DNA of 29,725 nucleotides, taken from the NCBI GenBank assembly GCA_031428975.1, contig JANOYR010000131.1, positions 1-29,725 on the forward strand, given 5' to 3'. Each line of letters starts with the position of its first letter. Position 1 is the stretch's first letter. The stretch is from JAAFIP01 sp031428975. Lineage in GTDB: Bacteria > Pseudomonadota > Gammaproteobacteria > Burkholderiales > Burkholderiaceae_C. Below the pieces are notes generated by a model. That model had not been told where the DNA came from. It saw only the letters and a program-made list of their open reading frames with translations, and did not search any database. A program made the position numbers and the translations under genes. Shown here piece after piece: positions 23,025 through 29,725 of the stretch.

Positions 23025-24197
23025 TTAGCGCTGCGAGCGATCGATGAATTTTTTAAGCCCCACATAGCCATTGGCATCTAAGCCATAGCCCGCATCCGCC
23101 GCCGCGGCCAAAACATCAGGAGCCCAATGGATGGTTTTTCGCGCGTCTCCCGGTGTCATCAGCAAAACCACGGCTTCGCTGCTTGTCGTATTGCGTAATG
23201 TGCGCCATACATCAGCCGGCATGGCATAGGTGTCCCAGCCTTGGTCTTTGCCATTCAATATGATATTTGTAGCGGAACATGACGGCACGACGGTGACATT
23301 GCTTGTATTTTCTTCAAAATTTGCAATGTCTATAGCTATAGCTCCTTGGTAAACCGTGAGAAGCTGCTTAGTGGCCAAGCGGTGCATTGACACGCTGCCT
23401 CCCGCTGGGATTTTGAGCCATTCAATCGAAAAACCATGCGCATTGCTCACCTGTGCCACTTGGTTACGGTCTTGGCCCATGCCAAGGCCAATCACGGGCG
23501 CTAACTGTGCGCCGCAGCCGGGCAAAGCAGCATCTAAAAGCGCCGCGCTTGACCATGCTAGGCTGGCAAAGCGCACAATACGTTTGTCCATTTGTTCGGG
23601 TGTCCATGTACGCAATGCGGATATTTCAGCCTGCGTCATGGGTTGTAAGCGCTTCTTGGAGTCGTCCCATACACCGCCCGACTGCTCGTCGATAATTTGG
23701 TAATCTTCCGTGAGGTGCACGCCCTGCTCACGCGCCAAGTCTAGGGTTTTTGGGCCCCACAAAATACCGCCTGTGTCGTCACCACCCAGCGCGGTGAACA
23801 TGAAGGCCTCGTCGACCCCCACATTTTGAAAGCCACGGTAAATCCATGTGGGTACGGTGCAAATATCGCCCGCGCCAAACTTGGCCTTGGATGGCTCAGG
23901 ATTAAAGCCCCAATGGAACTCCCAGGTGCCCTGCGTGCACACAAATACCTCGGCCGTGAAATGCATGTGCGGCGGATTGGTCACGCCGTGGGGCATGGAC
24001 ACGCCGCCCATTTGAAAACCATGCTTCTCGCGCAGGCTCACGGGCTGGTTATGGTTTTGCGACACGCCCGGCCCAATTAAAGCGTAGTTTTTCTTAGGAC
24101 CACAGCCGGGTATTCGGTAGTCAATGAATGCATCGGTGCTGTACTTGAGGCTGCTAAACGGCACAAGGCGTTGCCTCAAACTCTCTTCATTCCACAT
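23025..24197 (-). CDS. bicupin domain protein
   Basis: About 390 residues with two cupin halves; probably a metal-dependent dioxygenase, isomerase or binding protein of unknown substrate. First cupin: PPHMHFTAEVFVCTQGTWEFHWG (residues 75-97; His77, His79, Glu83), then GDICTVPTWIYRGFQN. Second cupin: GGSVSMHRLATKQLLTVYQGAIAI (266-289), then MPADVWRTLRN. In both halves the last metal His is replaced by Arg. About 27 residues (286-312) between the strands of the second cupin are encoded by a repeat insertion (23264-23345). The ATG at 24197 was picked because GGGAG lies five bases before it; ATG 24200 or GTG 24212 are alternatives. Its place between the permeases and the MetE-like gene suggests a role in the same pathway. 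Confidence 0.75.
   Translation of the reverse strand: MWNEESLRQRLVPFSSLKYSTDAFIDYRIPGCGPKKNYALIGPGVSQNHNQPVSLREKHGFQMGGVSMPHGVTNPPHMHFTAEVFVCTQGTWEFHWGFNPEPSKAKFGAGDICTVPTWIYRGFQNVGVDEAFMFTALGGDDTGGILWGPKTLDLAREQGVHLTEDYQIIDEQSGGVWDDSKKRLQPMTQAEISALRTWTPEQMDKRIVRFASLAWSSAALLDAALPGCGAQLAPVIGLGMGQDRNQVAQVSNAHGFSIEWLKIPAGGSVSMHRLATKQLLTVYQGAIAIDIANFEENTSNVTVVPSCSATNIILNGKDQGWDTYAMPADVWRTLRNTTSSEAVVLLMTPGDARKTIHWAPDVLAAAADAGYGLDANGYVGLKKFIDRSQR
23264..23345 (+). repeat. dispersed repeat copy D inside the bicupin gene, with an inverted partial copy
   Basis: Bases 23268-23301 match copy A (26 of 36 columns counting two flanking bases), including GACGGTGACATTG. After a short spacer, AAAATTTGCAATGTC (about 23316-23330) is the inverted counterpart of the element's GACATTGTGCAAATTTT end, and TATAGCTATAGC follows. 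The two halves form a stem (GACATTGC with GCAATGTC). The whole is read in frame as about residues 286-312 of the bicupin. Confidence 0.65.
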
Positions 24198-24226
24198 CAT
24201 GTCTCCCAACACAGTACTTTAAAATA

Positions 24227-24270
24227 AATAGCAAGCTATGGCCATATGGCGGTGACATTGGTCAATTTTT
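24227..24270 (+). repeat. dispersed 44-bp repeat, copy B (intergenic)
   Basis: Matches copy A at 36 of 44 columns. It carries perfect small palindromes ATAGCAAGCTAT-type and CCATATGG, then GGTGACATTG and an AT-rich tail. It lies in the 80-bp gap between the bicupin start and the end of the second permease gene, running up to seven bases before the permease stop codon. Confidence 0.8.
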
Positions 24271-24277
24271 CTAAAAA

Positions 24278-25111
24278 TTAACCTTTGACAGCACCCTGCG
24301 TGAGGCCAGATACGATTTGCTTTTGAAAAACCACCACCAGTACCACCAAAGGAATGGTGATACTCACCGCGCCTGCAACGCCTTGCATCAACAGGGCTTC
24401 GCTTTCAGCAAATATCGCGTTCGCTATGGCCGCTGGCATGGTCATTTTGTCGGCGCTCACAAGGCTAGAGCTGAGCAGAAAGTCGTTGTAGGCCAACAAG
24501 AAGCTAAACAACCCTGTGGTGACCACCCCCGGCCACATCACCGGAATGATCACGCGGCGAAAGGCTTGAAAGCGTGAGCAGCCATCCACCAGTGCCGCCT
24601 CGTCAAGCTCAGCAGGAATGTTCACAAAAAAGCTGCGCAACATCCAAATGGTGAACGGCTGGTTAATGGCCACCAAGACCAAGATCAAGGTGAAGTATTG
24701 GTTGCGAATGCCGAGAGCGTCAAACATCACATAAAACGAGGGCAGCAGGGTGCTGTGTGGCAATGAGCGAAACACCAAGGCAATGATGAGCAACCAAAAA
24801 CCCAGCGAGCCACGGTAACGGCTAAGCGCATAGCCCGCCAAGCAACCCACCGTGAGCGATATGCTAACGGTGCCCACCGTGACAATGGCCGTGCTGATGA
24901 AATTGCGGTAAAAGCCTTTGTCTACCCACAGGGTTTGGTAGTTTTCAAAGGTGATGGGCGCTGTCCATTTGACGGGCACCGAGAAAGCATCGACATAATG
25001 GCGCAGGGATATGATGGCTGTCCAAGCGATGGGCAGTATAGAAAAAATCACCCACACAGCAAGCCCTGCAAACAGCAGTATTTGAATTGGTAGTGCAGAT
25101 TTTTTCATCAT
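24278..25111 (-). CDS. carbohydrate-type ABC transporter permease (MalG/UgpE-like)
   Basis: 277-residue inner-membrane permease with six predicted helices, forming the import channel with the other permease. The EAA loop that contacts the ATPase is ELDEAALVDGCSRFQAFRRVIIPVMWPG (about residues 177-204). N-terminal MMKKSALPIQILLFAGLAVWVIFSILPI is the first helix. Its ATG overlaps the stop of the upstream permease (ATGA, 25108-25111), giving coupled translation. It belongs to the CUT1 group by size and motif. The substrate is not readable. Confidence 0.88.
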   Translation of the reverse strand: MMKKSALPIQILLFAGLAVWVIFSILPIAWTAIISLRHYVDAFSVPVKWTAPITFENYQTLWVDKGFYRNFISTAIVTVGTVSISLTVGCLAGYALSRYRGSLGFWLLIIALVFRSLPHSTLLPSFYVMFDALGIRNQYFTLILVLVAINQPFTIWMLRSFFVNIPAELDEAALVDGCSRFQAFRRVIIPVMWPGVVTTGLFSFLLAYNDFLLSSSLVSADKMTMPAAIANAIFAESEALLMQGVAGAVSITIPLVVLVVVFQKQIVSGLTQGAVKG

Positions 25112-26166
25112 TTACCCCTTTGCTCGCGCCATGTTTTGACAAGCAGTGGCAAGATAATCAGGCCAATGCCCAGCGTGGTGAGCACCGCTGCGGCGCTGGC
25201 TTTGTAGGGGTTGTTTTCCTGAATCAAGATGGAGTAGGTGAGGTATTGCACGCTGGTGGTAAATGCACCCTGGGTGAGCACTACCACAGGTTCAAACACG
25301 CGGTAGGCATCCATTAGATTGATCAATGCAATAAAAATAATCAAGGGCGCTAGGTGCGGCAGTGTCACATAACGCAGTTTTTGCCACGGCGTTGCGCCGT
25401 CGATAGTGGCGGCCTCTAAGCTGTCTTGTGGCACAGACTGTAAGCCCGCATACAGCACAATGAATGCAAACGGTGTGCTGTGCCAAATGCCATACAAAAT
25501 CACCAAGAGCCGCGCCGACCAAGCCTGCGCCATCCAAAATATACTGACATCGAATTGCGCCAAAAAATACGGTATCAGGCCGTTGTCCCGAAACAGCCAT
25601 TTGATAGCCAAGCTGCCCACAATCGGCGTGATGATGGTGGGCATGAGCGATGCCGAGATTAAAAAACTCTTACTGCGCGGGCTGGTTTGGTTTACTGCAA
25701 TTGCCACAATAAAGCCCAGCACAATGGCAAAAGGCGTGGTGATCAGGGTGTAAAGCAGGGTAAAGCCCAGCGCGCCGGTAAACTCTTTGGACTGGCCTGC
25801 GGGCGCGGGTGCGCCCCCCGCATCGGGGGGCACACCCGCTGCACTGGAGGTGTCGGCATCAATCCCAAGCACTTTTCTGAAATACTCAAAGCCTACATAT
25901 TGGCAAATTTGGATGGCATTGCCCGACGCATCCACTTTGGCGCGCTGGGTCACCATCTCGCGTGAGCCAAAAGGCGTGGTTTCCACCACCTTCACCACCT
26001 CCATGTCCAATGCGCAGTTGCGTACCGACAGATAAAAGGTGACCACCAATGGCAGCGCCATCAGTAGCAGCATAAGCGCTACCGATGGACTAACAAAACG
26101 CAGGAAAGTGGGGAGCTTCACGGGCAGCTTACTTGATAAAACCTTGCTCTTTGGCCAGCTTTTCAT
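25108..26166 (-). CDS. carbohydrate-type ABC transporter permease (MalF/UgpA-like)
   Basis: 352-residue permease. An N-terminal helix SVALMLLLMALPLVVTFYLSV is followed by a periplasmic stretch of about 80 residues, including a Gly/Pro/Ala-rich segment near AAGVPPDAGGAPAPAGQ, and then five more helices. The EAA loop is SLEAATIDGATPWQKLRYVTLPHLAPL. The long periplasmic loop is MalF-like. The ATG at 26166 overlaps the binding-protein gene by 38 bases; a GTG at 26121 just after that gene's stop is a possible shorter start. It forms one transporter with the neighbouring permease and ATPase. Confidence 0.86.
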   Translation of the reverse strand: MKSWPKSKVLSSKLPVKLPTFLRFVSPSVALMLLLMALPLVVTFYLSVRNCALDMEVVKVVETTPFGSREMVTQRAKVDASGNAIQICQYVGFEYFRKVLGIDADTSSAAGVPPDAGGAPAPAGQSKEFTGALGFTLLYTLITTPFAIVLGFIVAIAVNQTSPRSKSFLISASLMPTIITPIVGSLAIKWLFRDNGLIPYFLAQFDVSIFWMAQAWSARLLVILYGIWHSTPFAFIVLYAGLQSVPQDSLEAATIDGATPWQKLRYVTLPHLAPLIIFIALINLMDAYRVFEPVVVLTQGAFTTSVQYLTYSILIQENNPYKASAAAVLTTLGIGLIILPLLVKTWREQRGK

Positions 26167-27391
26167 AGCCAGCCGCAGCAGCAGCCAAGGCTACGCGCGG
26201 CGCTACTGCGCCTGTGAGCACATCAGGAATCACCTTGTTGATCTCGGCATTGGCCAAACCAAAATAGGGCTCAGTGGGCCAAATCGGTGCACCCGCCTTG
26301 GCAGAGGCTGCCACGCCGCCGCCAAATCGTGTGGGCTGGTAGGCAGAGCGAATCCACACCGTGAGGTCGTTGCCTTTTTTCATGGTTTCTTCGTCCAGCG
26401 CCTCCATCATGACTTGGAATACCGTCTCGCGGTCACCTTTTATGTTTTTGGGCATGACCACGCCATCCCACCACAGATGGGTGGCACTCTTGCCACCAGC
26501 CATGATGGCTGGGGCTGCTGCGAAGTCAATTTTGCCCACCACTTTAGAGGCTTTTTCGTCGTCCATGCGCTGCGCACGGCTGGCCCAGAGCACACCCATA
26601 GCTGCAGTGCCTTGCTGAAACTGGTTCATCACGTCGTCGCTGTTGGATGCCAAATAATTGGGGGTCATGTACTTGGTCATGGCGATCATGGTTTCAAAGG
26701 CTTTCACGCCCGCGTCGCTGTTAAAGTCTGGCGCGGCCGAGCCTGCTTTGAAAAATTTGCCCCCACTGCCCACAAACAAATTGACAAACTCTGCGCCGCT
26801 GTCAAAGCCTTTGGCAAATGTTTGGGCAATTGGGTTTTGAATCGATGGCTCTTTTTCTTTGAGCATTTTGGCCACTTCTAGCATCTCAGGGTACGTGGCG
26901 GGCACTTTGAGGCCGTGCTTGGCAAACAGGTCTTTGCGGTAATACAGATTTTGCGCGTTTTGCATGAAGGCAATGGCCATGACTTCGCCATTGATTTTCA
27001 CCAACATGCTGTCTTCAATTTTGTATTTGGCTTTGTATTTATTCACCAAATCGGTCATGGGTTGCAACTGGCCTTTGGCGTTGAGCCCGCTGAAGACTCC
27101 GCCAGACACTACGGCTGCGTCAAACGCCACAGGACCGCTGGCTGCAAAGGCTTGCTCGGTCTCGGGTCGCGCATTAGGTGTCATTTTGAATTGCACCTTC
27201 AGGCCGCCCTGATTGCACGATTCCATTTCTTTGGCGATATGCTGCAACGCTGGGAAGCTGTTGCCAATGATGCTGATTTCGCCAGCTTTGGCATTCACCA
27301 ATTTGTCGCAACGCGCTTGCGCCACACCGGGTATCACGGCCAGCACAGCAGCCGTGGCCAACAGGGTTCGTCTAAGGTTCAAGAAATTCAT
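26129..27391 (-). CDS. ABC transporter substrate-binding protein, family 1
   Basis: 420-residue periplasmic binding protein. The signal peptide is MNFLNLRRTLLATAAVLAVI with cleavage likely after PGVAQA (residue 26). The mature protein shows the two-lobe family features: ISIIGNSFPALQHIAKEME, FDAAVVSGGVFSGL, AFMQNAQNLYYRKDLFAKHGL, PATYPEMLEVAKML and LWASRAQRMDDEKASKVVGKIDFAAAPA. It delivers the ligand to the permeases. YYRKDLFAKHGLKVPATYPE is the classic CUT1 (sugar, polyol, glycerol-phosphate) signature, but the ligand itself cannot be inferred. A GGAG sits eight bases before the ATG. Confidence 0.9.
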   Translation of the reverse strand: MNFLNLRRTLLATAAVLAVIPGVAQARCDKLVNAKAGEISIIGNSFPALQHIAKEMESCNQGGLKVQFKMTPNARPETEQAFAASGPVAFDAAVVSGGVFSGLNAKGQLQPMTDLVNKYKAKYKIEDSMLVKINGEVMAIAFMQNAQNLYYRKDLFAKHGLKVPATYPEMLEVAKMLKEKEPSIQNPIAQTFAKGFDSGAEFVNLFVGSGGKFFKAGSAAPDFNSDAGVKAFETMIAMTKYMTPNYLASNSDDVMNQFQQGTAAMGVLWASRAQRMDDEKASKVVGKIDFAAAPAIMAGGKSATHLWWDGVVMPKNIKGDRETVFQVMMEALDEETMKKGNDLTVWIRSAYQPTRFGGGVAASAKAGAPIWPTEPYFGLANAEINKVIPDVLTGAVAPRVALAAAAAGYEKLAKEQGFIK

Positions 27392-27418
27392 CTCTGTTCT
27401 CCAATGGTTGCCGGCAAT

Positions 27419-28495
27419 TTATGAATGGTCCATGCGCAGCCGGTCCTGCGTGTGGCCATCAAAGACATAACAATGCGCTGCTCGCGCACCAAAACCCAAG
27501 GCTTGGCCAATGTTGGCACGGTATTCTTTGCCCGCTTTGGCCGTCACAAACTGCCCACCGGGCTTGAGCGTGGCCAATGTGGCATCGCCAGTGAGTTCGA
27601 ATGAGAAAACGCTGCCTGTGATGGCCGCGTTGTCGGTGTTTTCGATCGTCAGGTCTTCCGCGCGCACGCCCAGCACCGCGCTGGCTAGGCTGTGCTTGTC
27701 AAAACCTGCTATGCGCACGCCCTCGGCCTCAAACACGCCATTCGTTAGCGAGCCCTTGATGAGGTTCATCGACGGATTGCCAATAAAACCTGCTACAAAC
27801 AGATTGGCAGGGTTGTTGTAGATGTCTTCTGGCGTACCAATTTGCTGGATCTCGGCCTTGCTCATTACCACCACGCGGTCGGCCAGCGTCATGGCTTCGA
27901 TCTGGTCGTGGGTGACATAGATGGTGGTTACACCCAGCGCATGGTGCAGATTTTTGATGTGGCTGCGCATCGACACACGCAGCTTGGCATCCAAATTACT
28001 CAATGGCTCGTCCATCAAGAAAACACTGGGTTTGCGCACAATGGCGCGCGCCAAGGCCACGCGCTGGCGCTGGCCGCCTGAGAGTTCCTTGGGTTTGCGC
28101 TGCAAAAAATCTAGCAACTCTACTTGCCCAGCAGCCCTCATCACCGCAGGGTCAATCTCGGCAACTGGCAAGCCCCGTATGCGCAGCGGGAAGCTGATGT
28201 TTTCATACACCGTCATATTGGGGTACAGGCCATAGCTTTGAAACACCATGGCCACGTCGCGGTCTTTGGGCTCTAGTTCGTTGACCTGCCTGTCGCCAAT
28301 CCAAATTTCACCCGTAGTCGCATCCTCTAGCCCTGCCACCATGCGCATGGTGGTGGTTTTGCCGCAACCACTGGGCCCCAGCAGCACCAGAAATTCACCA
28401 TCGGCAATATCCAGCGACATCTGCTTGACGCCAACAGCCAGTTTTGCGCCCTCGCCCCAAGATTTGGAAATATTTTTAAGCTGTATGCGTGCCAT
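27419..28495 (-). CDS. ABC transporter ATPase (MalK/UgpC-like)
   Basis: 358-residue cytoplasmic ATPase that powers the importer. Walker A GPSGCGKT is at residues 40-47, the Q-loop at Gln86, the signature LSGGQ at 138-142, Walker B VFLMDE at 158-163, and the switch region YVTHDQIEAMTLADR follows. The C-terminal ~120 residues form a MalK-type TOBE/regulatory domain (VLGVRAEDL). It begins four bases after the SnoaL-like gene and is followed by the binding-protein gene after 27 bases, so the order is ATPase, binding protein, permease, permease. Confidence 0.92.
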   Translation of the reverse strand: MARIQLKNISKSWGEGAKLAVGVKQMSLDIADGEFLVLLGPSGCGKTTTMRMVAGLEDATTGEIWIGDRQVNELEPKDRDVAMVFQSYGLYPNMTVYENISFPLRIRGLPVAEIDPAVMRAAGQVELLDFLQRKPKELSGGQRQRVALARAIVRKPSVFLMDEPLSNLDAKLRVSMRSHIKNLHHALGVTTIYVTHDQIEAMTLADRVVVMSKAEIQQIGTPEDIYNNPANLFVAGFIGNPSMNLIKGSLTNGVFEAEGVRIAGFDKHSLASAVLGVRAEDLTIENTDNAAITGSVFSFELTGDATLATLKPGGQFVTAKAGKEYRANIGQALGFGARAAHCYVFDGHTQDRLRMDHS

Positions 28496-28499
28496 ATTG

Positions 28500-29552
28500 C
28501 TATGCCTTTTTGCATGAGAGCACTTGCATCCACAGCGCTACATCGTCCACCAATACCCATTCGCGGATCACCTTGCCATGGACCATTTCGGCATGGTTGA
28601 TACCCATGATTTCAACTTCTCTGTTAGTATCTTTTTCATAGCTAGGTTTAACCATATCACCACGACATTGGGCAAATTTATTGCTAAATGTATGGAGTGC
28701 GCGGGCACGCCAACGCATGGCAATACGTGTAGGCCTTGATGGATCATTTTGCAACACCAAGTGCTCCACAACAAAGCTTTGCACCGAAAAGTTACTGAAC
28801 AAATGCGCCCAAAATGCCAAGGTTTGAAGATGGCCATAGCGGGTGCTGCCATTTGGCCCCAAATGGTGCACCGCCTCGTCATACACATCCATGGCGCTTG
28901 CATCGCCACAGCTGAGCGCTTGAATGGATTGTGCGTAATCTTGCGCTTGAGACTGTGTTGACACATGCGATACATAGCCAGCGGGTGCAGCGCCCGCCAC
29001 GGGTTTGGCAAAATCACCACGCTGGTTCAACCAATACTGCGCCAAGCTTTTGGGTGTCATGCCAATTTGCAGGGCTATTGCGCCTTGGTCGCGCACCAAC
29101 CATTCATGCACAATGCGGTTGTCTTTGCAGACACAATCGGCAATCGTGCGCACCTGTACACCTTTGCCCGTGGCGGTGCCAAACGCGCCATCCCCCAGAT
29201 GCGTCATGGGCGAAATGATGCGGTGCGAGCTTAAAAATCCACCCGCAGCATCGCCCGACTGGATCACGTCTTCGGCCAGCAGCCTGCGGTCAGGGAACAT
29301 GGCCAGCGTAGCCTTTGTGCCATCGATCACGGCTTGCAGCGATGTACTCACCGAGCTGGGCGTTTCCACGACACAGGGGTCGCTGTAATACTGTCGAATA
29401 TCGTCAATGCGCCTGCCTTCCCAAATGCGGTCGGTAATCACTCGGATGTATTGGTCGAGGTTTTGAAACTCGACATGAAAGCCGCGCATAGGCCCGCTCG
29501 GTGCTGTATGCATGTGACTAACGGCTTGCAGGGGTGTAGTCGCGAGACTCAT
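28500..29552 (-). CDS. double SnoaL/NTF2-like domain protein
   Basis: 350-residue protein with two SnoaL-like (polyketide cyclase/NTF2-type) domains, function unknown. The first domain spans about residues 20-170 (ITDRIWEGRRIDDIRQYYSDPCVVETP ... VRTIADCVCKDNRIVHEWLVRDQGAIALQIG). The second spans about 205-350 (MDVYDEAVHHLGPNG ... MGINHAEMVHGKVIREWVLVDDVALWMQVL). The ATG at 29550-29552 overlaps the LacI-type regulator's TGA, so translation is coupled. Residues 291-306, before REVEIMGI, are encoded by a copy of the dispersed repeat and lengthen a loop that is usually short. First structural gene of the transporter operon. Confidence 0.78.
   Translation of the reverse strand: MSLATTPLQAVSHMHTAPSGPMRGFHVEFQNLDQYIRVITDRIWEGRRIDDIRQYYSDPCVVETPSSVSTSLQAVIDGTKATLAMFPDRRLLAEDVIQSGDAAGGFLSSHRIISPMTHLGDGAFGTATGKGVQVRTIADCVCKDNRIVHEWLVRDQGAIALQIGMTPKSLAQYWLNQRGDFAKPVAGAAPAGYVSHVSTQSQAQDYAQSIQALSCGDASAMDVYDEAVHHLGPNGSTRYGHLQTLAFWAHLFSNFSVQSFVVEHLVLQNDPSRPTRIAMRWRARALHTFSNKFAQCRGDMVKPSYEKDTNREVEIMGINHAEMVHGKVIREWVLVDDVALWMQVLSCKKA
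28637..28680 (+). repeat. dispersed 44-bp repeat, copy E, inside the SnoaL-like gene
   Basis: Matches copy A at 31 of 44 columns with no gaps (CATAGC, ACCATAT, CGACATTG, GCAAATTT). It runs antisense to the gene and is read through as residues 291-306 (KFAQCRGDMVKPSYEK region). Orientation relative to the gene differs from copy C in glmU, so the element tolerates translation in more than one frame. Confidence 0.65.
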
Positions 29553-29725
29553 ACGCCACTCGCGATTGCGCGATCCGTCGAGCTGCGGCACACTAAAGTG
29601 ACCGGCAGCACCAGCTCGGTTTGGCTCACATTGCCATTGATTTGCTCTAGCAGCAGTTTCGCCGTGGCATCAATCATGGCCATGGCAGGCTGCACCACCG
29701 ATGTGAGCTGGTAGGCCGCCCATGC
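29549..29725 (-). CDS. LacI-family transcriptional regulator, C-terminus only
   Basis: The last 58 codons of a regulator gene whose start is beyond the window edge. Translating the minus strand gives AWAAYQLTSVVQPAMAMIDA, then TAKLLLEQINGN and TELVLPVTLVCRSSTDRA. This is the conserved end of LacI/GalR effector domains (the TTVxQP ... LLxxxI ... LPxxLVxRxS pattern). The N-terminal helix-turn-helix is not visible. The TGA at 29549-29551 overlaps the ATG of the SnoaL-like gene, placing the regulator at the head of the catabolic operon it presumably controls. The open frame on the opposite strand here (29334-29714) was judged a shadow. Confidence 0.8.
   Translation of the reverse strand, partial: AWAAYQLTSVVQPAMAMIDATAKLLLEQINGNVSQTELVLPVTLVCRSSTDRAIASGV

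Noticed and set aside
26039..26881. 280-codon plus-strand open frame over the binding-protein and permease genes
   Set aside because: Antisense to a clear signal-peptide-bearing binding protein; no family resemblance.
1..29725. CRISPR array, tRNA, rRNA or prophage
   Set aside because: No regularly spaced direct repeats, no cloverleaf or rRNA segments, and no phage structural genes were seen on reading both strands.

Overview
The window looks like a chromosomal segment from a betaproteobacterium of the order Burkholderiales, most likely family Comamonadaceae. The evidence is the close match of the thiolase to BktB-type enzymes, a fused isobutyryl-CoA mutase C-terminus, and a set of small families typical of that group (DUF6352, DUF3429, DUF3297, DUF6279). 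Base composition is moderately GC-rich except for one AT-richer stretch at about 13.4-15.2 kb. All assignments come from reading the sequence; no database search was run.

Layout. Positions 1-9.9 kb hold housekeeping and small accessory genes: the end of icmF, a DUF4160/DUF2442 pair, a DUF6352 gene, a short-chain dehydrogenase, AMP nucleosidase (amn), a KefB/C-type cation:proton antiporter, a ParD-like/ParE-like toxin-antitoxin pair with a palindromic operator, bktB, and two small conserved genes. Positions 10-17.5 kb are the amino-sugar region: glmS, a divergent Lrp/AsnC regulator with a clear sigma70-type promoter, glmU, and a divergent lipoprotein gene. Between lrp and glmU lies an apparent insertion: a wrecked EamA transporter gene, a small inverted-repeat-bounded element, and a NotI-family restriction endonuclease followed by an adenine methyltransferase of the D12 class.

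Positions 17.5-29.7 kb are a minus-strand catabolic region. A LacI-type regulator (C-terminus only in view) is translationally coupled to a double-SnoaL protein. It is followed by a complete carbohydrate-type ABC importer (ATPase, binding protein, two permeases), a bicupin, a MetE-like protein, an HpcH/HpaI aldolase and gluconokinase. After a 114-bp gap containing a large palindromic operator come an MBL-fold hydrolase, an FAD monooxygenase and a DUF2783 protein. The importer presumably brings in an organic acid or sugar-like compound that these enzymes degrade, but the substrate cannot be read from the sequence.

The most unusual structure is in the repeats. (1) A roughly 44-bp element related to ATAGC-N5-ATGACCATATGACGGTGACATTG occurs up to seven times. 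Some copies sit at gene borders; four lie in frame inside protein-coding genes (glmU, the bicupin, the SnoaL-like gene, and a weaker one in the antiporter), where they seem to add or replace surface loops. (2) Two hairpin elements share a nearly identical core of about 57 nt but have unrelated, self-complementary arms of 24-27 bp. Each sits exactly between a convergent gene pair, and one supplies the last ~23 residues of the antiporter. (3) Two further inverted-repeat-bounded segments (6890-7172 and 12739-12853) look like miniature mobile elements.
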